Positions 34,848 through 42,860 of a stretch of DNA of 64,000 bases are shown piece after piece. The notes under the pieces are model-generated. The model ran no database searches. It worked only from the letters and a program-made list of their open reading frames with translations, and was not told the origin of the DNA. Made by a program: the position numbers and the translations under genes. Where the stretch lies: contig JACJXW010000006.1 in NCBI GenBank assembly GCA_020636405.1, positions 744,001 through 808,000 on the forward strand. The letters are read 5' to 3'. The stretch is from Lewinellaceae bacterium. GTDB lineage: Bacteria > Bacteroidota > Bacteroidia > Chitinophagales > Saprospiraceae. The first letter of the stretch is position 1. Each line of letters starts with the position of its first letter.

Positions 34848-35849
34848 ATGGTAGAGAAACCCAAAATAACGATCTCTTCTTCCCCTTTTCTGCATGATCA
34901 GGTGACGACGCCGAAGATCATGTGGGAGTTGTCCTACACGCTGGTACCTATCCTGCTGGCGGCTGTTTACTATTTCGGCCTTAGTGCGTTGATGGTCAGT
35001 GCCGCCAGTATAGCCGGCTGCCTGGCCACCGAATACTATCTCGGGAAAAAAGGGCCGCTGGGCAACCCTTTGCGCGATGGCAGCGCCCTGCTGACAGGCC
35101 TGCTGTTGGCATTGACCCTGCCTCCCGGTTTTCCTTTGTGGATGGCTTTTGTCGGTGGTGTGGTAGCCATCGGGATGGGAAAGGTAATCTGGGGAGGCCT
35201 GGGGCAGAATGTATTCAACCCGGCTCTGGTGGGGCGGGCTTTTCTGCAGGCGGCTTTTCCGACTGCCATTACCACCTGGGAACCGCCTGACGGAAGGTAC
35301 CTGGGTTTGCGGGGCACCAACCTGGCGCCGCCTTTTTATCAGGGAGAAGCGGTGGATGCCCTGAGCACGGCCACTCCGCTTTCCGAAATGAAGTTCAGCC
35401 ATGAGCCGACCGCCCTCGCTGACCTTTTTATGGGAAACATAAGCGGTTCTCTGGGGGAGACCTGCGGGCTACTTTTACTGCTGGCGTGCATCTACCTGAT
35501 CATCCGGAGGATCATCAACTGGCGGATACCGGTGGGGATACTGGCAACGGTGGCCCTCTTTTCCGGAATAGTATACCTGATCGCTCCTGATCGCTATCCA
35601 TCGCCGGGTTTCATGGTGCTGGCAGGCGGTTTGTTGCTGGGCGCCGTTTATATGGCGACTGACCCGGTGAGCTCCCCTTTGGGCCCCAAAGGGATCTGGA
35701 TCTACAGTATCGGTATTGGACTATTGGTCGTACTGATCCGTATTTGGGGCGGGCTGCCGGAAGGAGTGATGTACGCCATCCTGTTGATGAATGCCGCTAC
35801 GCCCCTGATCAACCGGTTTGTCCGGCCGAGGGTATACGGATATTCTTAA
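34848..35849 (+). CDS. rnfD: Rnf complex subunit D (membrane, covalent FMN)
   Basis: 333 aa from ATG 34848 (MVEKPKITISSSPFLHD); an upstream GTG in frame is less likely. Polytopic with about nine or ten hydrophobic helices. The covalent FMN site STATPLS (consensus S-T-A-T) is visible near residue 175, in VDALSTATPLSEM. Homologous to NqrB. Part of the ion-translocating core of Rnf. Confidence 0.94.
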   Translation: MVEKPKITISSSPFLHDQVTTPKIMWELSYTLVPILLAAVYYFGLSALMVSAASIAGCLATEYYLGKKGPLGNPLRDGSALLTGLLLALTLPPGFPLWMAFVGGVVAIGMGKVIWGGLGQNVFNPALVGRAFLQAAFPTAITTWEPPDGRYLGLRGTNLAPPFYQGEAVDALSTATPLSEMKFSHEPTALADLFMGNISGSLGETCGLLLLLACIYLIIRRIINWRIPVGILATVALFSGIVYLIAPDRYPSPGFMVLAGGLLLGAVYMATDPVSSPLGPKGIWIYSIGIGLLVVLIRIWGGLPEGVMYAILLMNAATPLINRFVRPRVYGYS

Positions 35850-35933
35850 GAATCAACTGAGGGCGCCATCCTGTTGGCGCCCAATTGGAAAAAAGGCGCC
35901 CAGCGTATTTCAGAGGTCAAAACCCCTTTCAAA

Positions 35934-36623
35934 ATGGAAGAAGAAAAAAGTCAACCTGTTCCAGCCACTGAGCCCGAAGCCAGTTCTTTTCGCCTGATCT
36001 CAACATTGGGCCTGGCGGGTTTCTTTTCCGGGATAGTCCTGGTTGGGGCCTTCCTATATACCAAACCCATAATAGAGGCCAACCGGGCAATGGCGCTGCA
36101 ACAAGCTATTTTTAAGGTGCTTCCCGGTTGCACCAGTTTTCGCACCCTGGAGCTGCAGGACGGGCAGTTGGTGATGCTGGAAGAAGGCGCTCCGGAACCC
36201 AAAGAAGGCGAGGAAGTCCGGCGCATTTACGTTGGGTATGGCCCAAAAGACAAGCTCATCGGATTTGCCATTTCCGGAGAAGAACCTGGCTATCAGGACC
36301 TGATCATTGCGCTTTTCGGATACAATCCAGAGGAAAAGGTAGTTATCGGGTTCGAAGTGCTGGAAAGCAAGGAAACTCCTGGCCTGGGCGATAAGATCAT
36401 GAAGGACCCGGGCTTCCGTGCCAATTTTGGGTCTTTGGCTGCCGAACCGTCTGTAACTGTAGTTAAAAAGGGAGAGAAGAAAAAGGACAACGAGATCGAA
36501 GCCATTACGGGTGCTACTATTTCCTCCAAAGCGGTGGGCCGGCTACTGGAGAAAAGCCTGGTGGAGTGGCGCCCTCTGATTGAGGAGCACTGGCAAGAAT
36601 TTAAGAAAGTGGAAGAAGAGTAA
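35934..36623 (+). CDS. rnfG: Rnf complex subunit G (covalent FMN)
   Basis: 229 aa from ATG 35934; the ORF also opens with a TTG 60 bp upstream, not favoured. One transmembrane helix near residues 22-45, then an extracytoplasmic domain with GPKDKLIGFAISGEEPGYQDLI, SKETPGLGDKI, and the flavin attachment motif EAITGATISSKAV near residue 190 (Thr before xS). Homologous to NqrC. Contains a KKGEKKKDNE stretch just before the FMN site. Confidence 0.93.
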   Translation: MEEEKSQPVPATEPEASSFRLISTLGLAGFFSGIVLVGAFLYTKPIIEANRAMALQQAIFKVLPGCTSFRTLELQDGQLVMLEEGAPEPKEGEEVRRIYVGYGPKDKLIGFAISGEEPGYQDLIIALFGYNPEEKVVIGFEVLESKETPGLGDKIMKDPGFRANFGSLAAEPSVTVVKKGEKKKDNEIEAITGATISSKAVGRLLEKSLVEWRPLIEEHWQEFKKVEEE

Positions 36624-36626
36624 ACT

Positions 36627-37304
36627 ATGAACCAACCGACAACGATCGAGCGGAGCCGCACGGCTGAGGAATTTCTGAAGGGCATCTGGAAAGAGAACCC
36701 GGTTTTCGTGGCGGTGCTGGGCATGTGCCCCACTCTGGCAGTGACCAATACGGCGATCAATAGCCTGGCCATGGGGCTGGCCACTACTTTTGTACTGGTA
36801 TTTTCCAGCCTGCTGGTGTCAAGCCTGCGCAACGCCATCCCCAAGCAAGTGCGGATCACCACTTTCATCATCATCATCGCCACCTTTGTGACGGTAGTGG
36901 ATTTTATGCTTGCCGCACTGGTGCCGCAGGTGCATAAAGAGTTGGGCGCCTTCATCGCCCTGATCGTGGTCAACTGCCTGATCCTGGGCCGGCAGGAGGC
37001 CTTCGCGTCCAAGAACAACATCAAGCTGGCCCTGGCCGATGCCCTGGGCATGAGCCTGGGCTTTACCTTTGCATTGTTGTGTATCGGTGTGGTTCGGGAA
37101 ATACTGGGCAGCGGCAGCCTGTTTAACATACCGCTCTTCGGCTCAGGCTTCGAGCCCTGGGTTATCATGATCATGCCGCCGGGTGGCTTTTTTACCTTGG
37201 GTTTCCTGCTGCTGTTCTTTAACTGGCTGCAGAAGAGGCGCAAGGCCAGGCAGGAATCGGGCCGCCAAAGCACGCAGTACGAAGAGGCAAGGGAGTTTTT
37301 GTGA
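36627..37304 (+). CDS. rnfE: Rnf complex subunit E (membrane)
   Basis: 225 aa polytopic protein of the NqrD/RnfE family. VFVAVLGMCPTLAVTNTAINSLAMGLA near residue 25 holds the Cys-containing CPTLAVT helix typical of the family, and NCLILGRQEAFASKNN near 110-125 the second Cys motif. It spans the membrane with about six helices and forms the ion channel with RnfA. It begins 3 bp after rnfG. Confidence 0.94.
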   Translation: MNQPTTIERSRTAEEFLKGIWKENPVFVAVLGMCPTLAVTNTAINSLAMGLATTFVLVFSSLLVSSLRNAIPKQVRITTFIIIIATFVTVVDFMLAALVPQVHKELGAFIALIVVNCLILGRQEAFASKNNIKLALADALGMSLGFTFALLCIGVVREILGSGSLFNIPLFGSGFEPWVIMIMPPGGFFTLGFLLLFFNWLQKRRKARQESGRQSTQYEEAREFL

Positions 37305-37312
37305 GGCACTGG

Positions 37313-37336
37313 ACGAATCAACGAATCAAAGAATCA
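37313..37336. repeat. Three phased octamers before rnfA
   Basis: ACGAATCA twice and AAGAATCA, exactly in phase, fill the rnfE-rnfA gap directly before the rnfA start (ATG at 37342). Short, so weak on its own, but it fits the octamer pattern seen elsewhere. Confidence 0.6.
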
Positions 37337-37341
37337 CTAAA

Positions 37342-37923
37342 ATGCAAGAACTACTCTGGATATTCATCTCCGCTCTGCTGATCAACAACTTCACCCTGGC
37401 CTATTTCCTGGGGCTTTGTCCCTTCCTGGGAGTATCGGGCCGGCTGGAGACGGCTTTTCGCCTGGGGTTGGCCAACATTTTCGTAATGCTCATTACAGCG
37501 GTCTGCGCCTGGGGGCTGAATACCTACATTCTGCCCTACGCACCCTACCTGCGGCTGATCAGTTTCATTATCGTCATTGCCAGTACGGTACAGTTTGTTG
37601 AAATGGCGGTGAAAAAGCTCAGCCCGGAGTTGTTCCGCGCCCTGGGCATTTTCCTGCCATTGATCACGACCAACTGTGCTATTCTGGGCCTGGCTCTTTT
37701 TGCCACCAACAAAGGCTACGGGTTGGTAGAAGGGCTGTTTTACGCACTCGGTGCCGGCGGCGGTGTCACCCTGGCGCTGGTACTGCTGGCCGGCATTCGC
37801 GAAGAGACGAAAGTGCTGGACATTCCGAAGCTGATAGAAGGAACAGCCCTGAACCTGATCATTGCCGGTATACTCTCTATGGCATTTATGGGCTTTGCCG
37901 GGTTGTTTAGTGCCGCAGGATAA
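37342..37923 (+). CDS. rnfA: Rnf complex subunit A (membrane)
   Basis: 193 aa from ATG 37342 (MQELLWIFISALLINNFTLAYFLGLCPFLGVS). About six transmembrane helices. The two Cys-bearing helices are visible: FLGLCPFLGVSGR near residue 25 and PLITTNCAILGLALF near 110, matching the inverted topology partner of RnfE. Overlapping ORF starts inside rnfE are shadows. Last gene of the run; its stop is immediately followed by the stop of the opposite lipase gene, with no terminator between. Confidence 0.95.
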   Translation: MQELLWIFISALLINNFTLAYFLGLCPFLGVSGRLETAFRLGLANIFVMLITAVCAWGLNTYILPYAPYLRLISFIIVIASTVQFVEMAVKKLSPELFRALGIFLPLITTNCAILGLALFATNKGYGLVEGLFYALGAGGGVTLALVLLAGIREETKVLDIPKLIEGTALNLIIAGILSMAFMGFAGLFSAAG

Positions 37924-39384
37924 TCACGGGGCCTCTATTTGTTTCCAGTCCTCCTCCACAATAGCGCCTCCGAATTTGAACAGATATTCATCCATGCTGT
38001 GGTCGTCGACCGGCCGGATATCGAACAGTCCTTTGGAATTGGCGCCCTCCAAAAAATCCGGTGACGCCTCCAGGAATTGAGTGGACGCTTCCATAGACCG
38101 CTGGGCCTCCCGCATTTCCCTCAGAATGGCCTTCCGGGTTTCTTCATCCAGTTCATCAAATTCTTTCTCCTCTTCTTCGAAGCCCAGGATCGCTTTGGGT
38201 TTGGGAAGTTCGGTGAGGATGTGCCCTTCGTCAAACTGGCGTGGCGTGCCGCCGAGGTGGCGAAAACCCAGTATCCGGGGCGGGATCCGGGCCACGATAT
38301 CGGTGTTGTTGATGTGGAGGAAAGTTTTCGCTTCCAGTAATTCATTATAGGCATCCCGAAATTCCGGGTTGCCGATGCGGGGCGAGCCATAGACGTACAC
38401 GCCGGCTATCGAATAATCGCTCAATGCAAACCGGTGGGCGGCGAGCTGTGCCAGGGCCGCTCCCAGGCTATGGCCGCTGACGAATATTTTTTTATCGGCG
38501 CCGAGTTCATCCACTGCAGCCTGGACCTGGGGCCAGACGCTATCCAGGGCCTTGTTGAAGCCACGGTGTACCTTCCCTCGCCCCCCGAAGGCTTTGGTTT
38601 TGAGGAATCGGGTGTCCACCAGCGCATCCTTTCCACTGCTCGTGCCCCGGAAACAGACGACCAGATGGCTGCCTTTGCCGGTAACCAGGGCCTGGGTGTC
38701 GGTCTTTTTATCTTCCACCCAACGGAAGGGCTCATAGCCCCAGAGCTTAAGCTGCTTTTCAACATAGGCCGGGCCGAAGTAGGCGAGATGGGAAAAATCG
38801 GCCAGGGTCAGGGCATTTTGCAGCGTATGGGCTTCAGCATTTTCATCGAAGCCAAAGACAAAGGAAGGGATCACGTCGTCCCGCCCGTAACGCAGCCGGT
38901 TGATGAACTGCCCTATTCGGCGGAGCGGCCCGGCGCTGCTGCCGTCGGAGGAAGCATCTGTTTCCGGAAAGGGCACTTTTTTATCATCGACCTCCAGAAA
39001 AAGGGAACCGTCCTCCTCCTGGTTTACGGCCACATTCAGGAACGCTGCATATCGGGTTGCTGCCCCGACTACGTCAAATGGGCTGTCTGGCCCGGGTTCC
39101 GGGATCTGGCCATCGGTATTGACGACATAATGCAAAAGGGCGTGGCCGATAGCCTGTTCGAGGGCAGCATCATCGGCCACCGCTTCGGTGAGTTTTCTTC
39201 GGAAGATGACCAGGGTCTCCGCCAGTTTATCGTTTAAGGATTTGGCCTGCTTCAAAAAACCGGCCTGGTCGGGCTGAGCGGCGAACTCCCAGGAGATATT
39301 GATGATGTCCCGCTGAAAAAGAGGGAGCTTATTTTGAAAAGCAGAGAGCGATTGCCCGATGGCGTTTTGTTCTGGAGCTGGCAT
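37924..39384 (-). CDS. Lipase (class 3) family protein
   Basis: 486 aa, no obvious signal peptide. Central alpha/beta-hydrolase: HLAYFGPAYVEKQLKLWGYE, LVVCFRGTSSGKD (oxyanion region) near residue 245, nucleophile elbow VSGHSLGAALAQLAAHRF near 305, probable acid in VYVYGSPRIGNPEF or NTDIVARIPP, probable His in the C-terminal FRHLGG. Class 3 lipases hydrolyse triacylglycerol or other esters. N-terminal 180 residues and the acidic stretch near 415-440 (EEEEKEFDELDEE) are extra. Convergent to rnfA with zero gap. Confidence 0.88.
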   Translation of the reverse strand: MPAPEQNAIGQSLSAFQNKLPLFQRDIINISWEFAAQPDQAGFLKQAKSLNDKLAETLVIFRRKLTEAVADDAALEQAIGHALLHYVVNTDGQIPEPGPDSPFDVVGAATRYAAFLNVAVNQEEDGSLFLEVDDKKVPFPETDASSDGSSAGPLRRIGQFINRLRYGRDDVIPSFVFGFDENAEAHTLQNALTLADFSHLAYFGPAYVEKQLKLWGYEPFRWVEDKKTDTQALVTGKGSHLVVCFRGTSSGKDALVDTRFLKTKAFGGRGKVHRGFNKALDSVWPQVQAAVDELGADKKIFVSGHSLGAALAQLAAHRFALSDYSIAGVYVYGSPRIGNPEFRDAYNELLEAKTFLHINNTDIVARIPPRILGFRHLGGTPRQFDEGHILTELPKPKAILGFEEEEKEFDELDEETRKAILREMREAQRSMEASTQFLEASPDFLEGANSKGLFDIRPVDDHSMDEYLFKFGGAIVEEDWKQIEAP

Positions 39385-39533
39385 AAGCGATGAGGTTGGT
39401 GTTCTGAAAGAATAAATCTAAGAAATTAGTTGTTAATTGTACAGATAAATCATCTTGCCGATAATATCGGGGCGCAGGAGGATCAGCGAATATGCTTATA
39501 CGCAAATGTCCCCAACTTGTTTTGCCCGTACCG

Positions 39534-40760
39534 TTAATTAATAGCCAATAACCGGCTCCTTACTAGCAGACACGCCCCCAAAACTCCCGCCCGGTTGCCT
39601 AATGCAGAAACCTTCAGCTGGGTGTCGTTATTCATCAGGCTGAGCGAGTATTTATTGATGGTACTTTTAATGGGCAGCCGAATGTAATCTTCCGTGGCAG
39701 ACAAGCAGCCGCCGAGCACCACCAGCTCCGGGTTGAAGATATTGATCAGGGCGGCAATGCCACGGCCCAGCTTTTCACCGGTTTCGGCGACCAGTTCTAT
39801 GGCCAGTACATCGTCGTTCCGGGCGGCCTCGATGATGTCTTCCAGCATGATCTCTTCTGGCCTGGCGTTGGATTTCGACAACATGGTGGTAGAACCGGCA
39901 CGCATTCTCTCCCTGAATTCCCGCACCAGGGCCCAGCCGGAAGCCTCCGTCTCCAGACAACCTTTTTTGCCGCACTGGCAGATGATGTCGTTGTCAAAGA
40001 TCGGGATGTGGCCGAACTCGCCGGAGTAACCGGATTTGCCATAGTAAAGCTGCCCGTTGATGATGATGCCCATACCGATACCGTAGTCGAGGTTGAGGAC
40101 GAGTACATCCTTTTCCTGCTGCACGGTTCCCGCACAGTACTCGCCATAGGCCATGGCCCGGGAGTCGTTTTCCAGAAATACCTGAATGCCTATCTCCGAT
40201 TCAATGATGTGGCTGAGCGGGTCTTCCTGGAAATGGAAGAAACTGTAGCTGTAGCCGGTCTTATAATTGATTCGCCCCGACAGGTTGATGCCAATCCCGA
40301 GGATCTTTTCTTTGGCGACGTTCAGCCCGGATATGAAATTGCGGATCAGCTGGCAGAGCTCCTGCAGGCTCTCTTCTTTATTGGCCAGTTCATAAGGATA
40401 GTTTTCCCTGATCTTTACCAGGTTGTTCTGAAAATCGGTGATGCCCAGGTTGATGTGATGGCGTTTGACGTCAATCCCCAGAAAATAGGCAGAGTCTGAA
40501 GTCAGGCCGTACAGGCTTGGAGGGCGCCCTCCTGAAGAGTCGTCCTTGCCGTAGTCCCGCACCAGTTCATCGTCGATCAGGCTGTTCAGGAGGCTGGTCA
40601 CCTTGGGTACGCTCAGCCGGACGGCCTTGCAGAGCTCTCCTATGGTAGCGTTGCCGTGCTCCGCCAGGTAAGCCAGGAGCTTTTTCTTGAGGTTGAGGTT
40701 CTTATATGCCACTCCCCTGGGATGCTCCCTGGTGATTTCCTGGAAAAAAGTTGGATTCAT
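39534..40760 (-). CDS. ROK-family transcriptional regulator
   Basis: 408 aa. N-terminal winged helix-turn-helix (KKLLAYLAEHGNATIGELCKAVRLSVPKVTSLLNSLIDDELV, residues 27-68), then the ROK kinase-like fold: YFLGIDVKRHHINLGITD near 92, NDSRAMAYGEY near 200, DYGIGMGIIINGQLYYG, and GEFGHIPIFDNDIICQCGKKGCLETEASG with the zinc-type CxCGKxGC. Such regulators (NagC/XylR type) sense a sugar and repress adjacent genes. Divergent from the sugar locus to its right (228-bp gap), which it most likely controls; ligand unknown. Confidence 0.9.
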   Translation of the reverse strand: MNPTFFQEITREHPRGVAYKNLNLKKKLLAYLAEHGNATIGELCKAVRLSVPKVTSLLNSLIDDELVRDYGKDDSSGGRPPSLYGLTSDSAYFLGIDVKRHHINLGITDFQNNLVKIRENYPYELANKEESLQELCQLIRNFISGLNVAKEKILGIGINLSGRINYKTGYSYSFFHFQEDPLSHIIESEIGIQVFLENDSRAMAYGEYCAGTVQQEKDVLVLNLDYGIGMGIIINGQLYYGKSGYSGEFGHIPIFDNDIICQCGKKGCLETEASGWALVREFRERMRAGSTTMLSKSNARPEEIMLEDIIEAARNDDVLAIELVAETGEKLGRGIAALINIFNPELVVLGGCLSATEDYIRLPIKSTINKYSLSLMNNDTQLKVSALGNRAGVLGACLLVRSRLLAIN

Positions 40761-40988
40761 ACTGTTAGGTGTCTGTCCCTGAATTCCATTCCAACCCTAA
40801 AATAACAACAATTCCGGGAACAGCCGGGCAGGTGGGAGAGGGTTTTTTAAACAACTGGCAGGAAATTCGATATCTTTTTAAAAAAAATTAATAAGATTGC
40901 CCGCCTAATTTCCTTAAATGATTACCTTGCAGGGTGTATGGTTGCCGGTGAGGTGATGCATGACTTACAAGCCAAACCGTTACTGTTT

Positions 40989-42851
40989 ATGAACCAGGCA
41001 TATCGACGATCGCTACTGTTGCTTTTTCCCATTCTGGTTTTAATCTTTTTTTCCTCCTGCCAGCCCCGGCCGGGCAGGCAGTTCGGTGTAGTGATCATTG
41101 GTGGTGGCGCCAGCGGGGTAATGGCCGGCATTCAGGCCGCCAGGCAGGGCGTACCGGTGGCCATCGTTGAGGAAACCCCCTGGCTGGGAGGTATGCTTAC
41201 TTCCGCCGGCGTATCCGCTATAGACGGCAACCATCGCCTGCCGTCCGGACTGTGGGGAGAATTCCGGCAGCGGCTCTACGATCACTACGGAGGGCCGGAA
41301 GCCGTGGCCACCGGGTGGGTGAGCAACTGCCTGTTCGAACCTTCGGTGGGGGATTCTATCCTGAAGTCCATGGCCGGCCTGCCCAATCTGGAAATATTTT
41401 ATGAAACGCGCTGGCGGCTGCCCGAACGCATTGGCGGGAAGTGGAAAGTACGGATAGAGAACTCAAAAGGCATTGAAGAACTGGAGGCTAAAGTCCTCAT
41501 CGATGCGACCGAGCTGGGCGACGTCATGGCCGCTCTCCATGTACCCTACAGCCTGGGAATGGACGATGGCCCGGCGGAACCCCATGGCCCGGCAAACCCC
41601 AACGATATTATCCAGGACCTGACCTACGTGCTCACCCTCAAAGACTACGGAGAAGGAGCGGACAAAACCATTGGCCGCCCCGAAGGTTACGATCCGGAAG
41701 AATTTCGCTGCGCCTGTATTCCGGGCCTGAAGGCAGGGCAGGAGGGGATGAGCTGTGAACAGATGCTGCAGTACGGCCGCCTGCCTAATGACAAGTACAT
41801 GATCAACTGGCCCAACTGTGGTAACGATTACTATCTCAATATCATAGAAAAAACACCGAAAGAGCGGGAAGAGGCCCTGAAACAGGCCAAATTGCAGAGC
41901 CTCCGTTTTCTGTACTTTATTCAGACGGAGGCGGGATACCCCAACCTGGGCCTGGCGCAGGGAGAATATCCCACCCCCGACGGCTTGCCGATGATCCCTT
42001 ACTACCGGGAGTCGCGCCGCCTGAAGGGGGCAGTCCGCCTTACCTCGCCCTACCTGAGCGCTCCTTTCCAGCAGAAATATCCCCTTTACCGGACCGGCGT
42101 CGCAGTAGGCGATTATCCTATCGACCACCACCATAAGAAAAACCCCGGCGCTCCTGCCATCGACTTCATCAACATAAAGGTCCCTTCCTACAATGTGCCG
42201 TTGGGCGCTCTGATCCCCTTGGATACCGAAGGGCTGATCGTTGCCGAGAAGAGCATCAGCGTCAGCAATATCGTCAATGGCGCTACCCGGCTGCAGCCCG
42301 TTGTTATGGGCATCGGGCAGGCCGCCGGCGCCCTGGCCGCTCTGGCTGCTCAGACGGGAAAAACGCCGGCGGAAGTGCCGGTTCGTGACGTACAGCAGGT
42401 GCTGCTAGAGGCAGGGGCTTATCTGATGCCTTATCTCGATGTGCCCGTCGGGCATCCGCAATTTGCTGCTATTCAGCACATCGGAGCTACCGGGCTGTTG
42501 CGGGGTGTAGGAGTGCCCTACCAATGGGCCAACCAGACCTGGTTTTTTCCGGACAGCCTGGCTCGGCCGGCCGAACTGGCCCAGGGCCTGAAGGGCCTGT
42601 TTGATGAAATGGGCGCCTGGAATGACGAGGAAGAGTACCTCAGCCCAAACCTTTTGGGGAGCATGATGGAAGCTGCCGGGCAGCCCGAATCGGCGGAAGC
42701 CATAGGATCCGCCTGGGAGATCCTCTTCCCCGGGCGTCCTTACCAGCCGGATGCCCCGCTCACCCGGGCACAAACGGCTGCCCTGCTGGACAAGGCCTGG
42801 AACCCCTTCTCCTTGCCGATAACATTGACCGGACAACGAAAAACCGACTAA
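40989..42851 (+). CDS. FAD-dependent oxidoreductase, secreted lipoprotein
   Basis: 620 aa from ATG 40989, preceded in frame by a less likely start at 40938. Signal with lipobox FFSSC near residue 19-23. FAD-binding GGGASGVMAGIQAARQG near 34, VIVEE-type acidic end, and C-terminal LIVAEKSISVSNIVNGATRLQPVVMGIGQAAGALAAL as in FAD_oxidored (PF12831) proteins. Its place before a symporter and sugar genes suggests a role in preparing an extracytoplasmic sugar or sugar acid, but the reaction is unknown. It also shows an S-layer-like PDAPLTRAQTAALLDKAW end. Stop is 9 bp before the symporter start. Confidence 0.85.
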   Translation: MNQAYRRSLLLLFPILVLIFFSSCQPRPGRQFGVVIIGGGASGVMAGIQAARQGVPVAIVEETPWLGGMLTSAGVSAIDGNHRLPSGLWGEFRQRLYDHYGGPEAVATGWVSNCLFEPSVGDSILKSMAGLPNLEIFYETRWRLPERIGGKWKVRIENSKGIEELEAKVLIDATELGDVMAALHVPYSLGMDDGPAEPHGPANPNDIIQDLTYVLTLKDYGEGADKTIGRPEGYDPEEFRCACIPGLKAGQEGMSCEQMLQYGRLPNDKYMINWPNCGNDYYLNIIEKTPKEREEALKQAKLQSLRFLYFIQTEAGYPNLGLAQGEYPTPDGLPMIPYYRESRRLKGAVRLTSPYLSAPFQQKYPLYRTGVAVGDYPIDHHHKKNPGAPAIDFINIKVPSYNVPLGALIPLDTEGLIVAEKSISVSNIVNGATRLQPVVMGIGQAAGALAALAAQTGKTPAEVPVRDVQQVLLEAGAYLMPYLDVPVGHPQFAAIQHIGATGLLRGVGVPYQWANQTWFFPDSLARPAELAQGLKGLFDEMGAWNDEEEYLSPNLLGSMMEAAGQPESAEAIGSAWEILFPGRPYQPDAPLTRAQTAALLDKAWNPFSLPITLTGQRKTD

Positions 42852-42860
42852 CTAATACCT

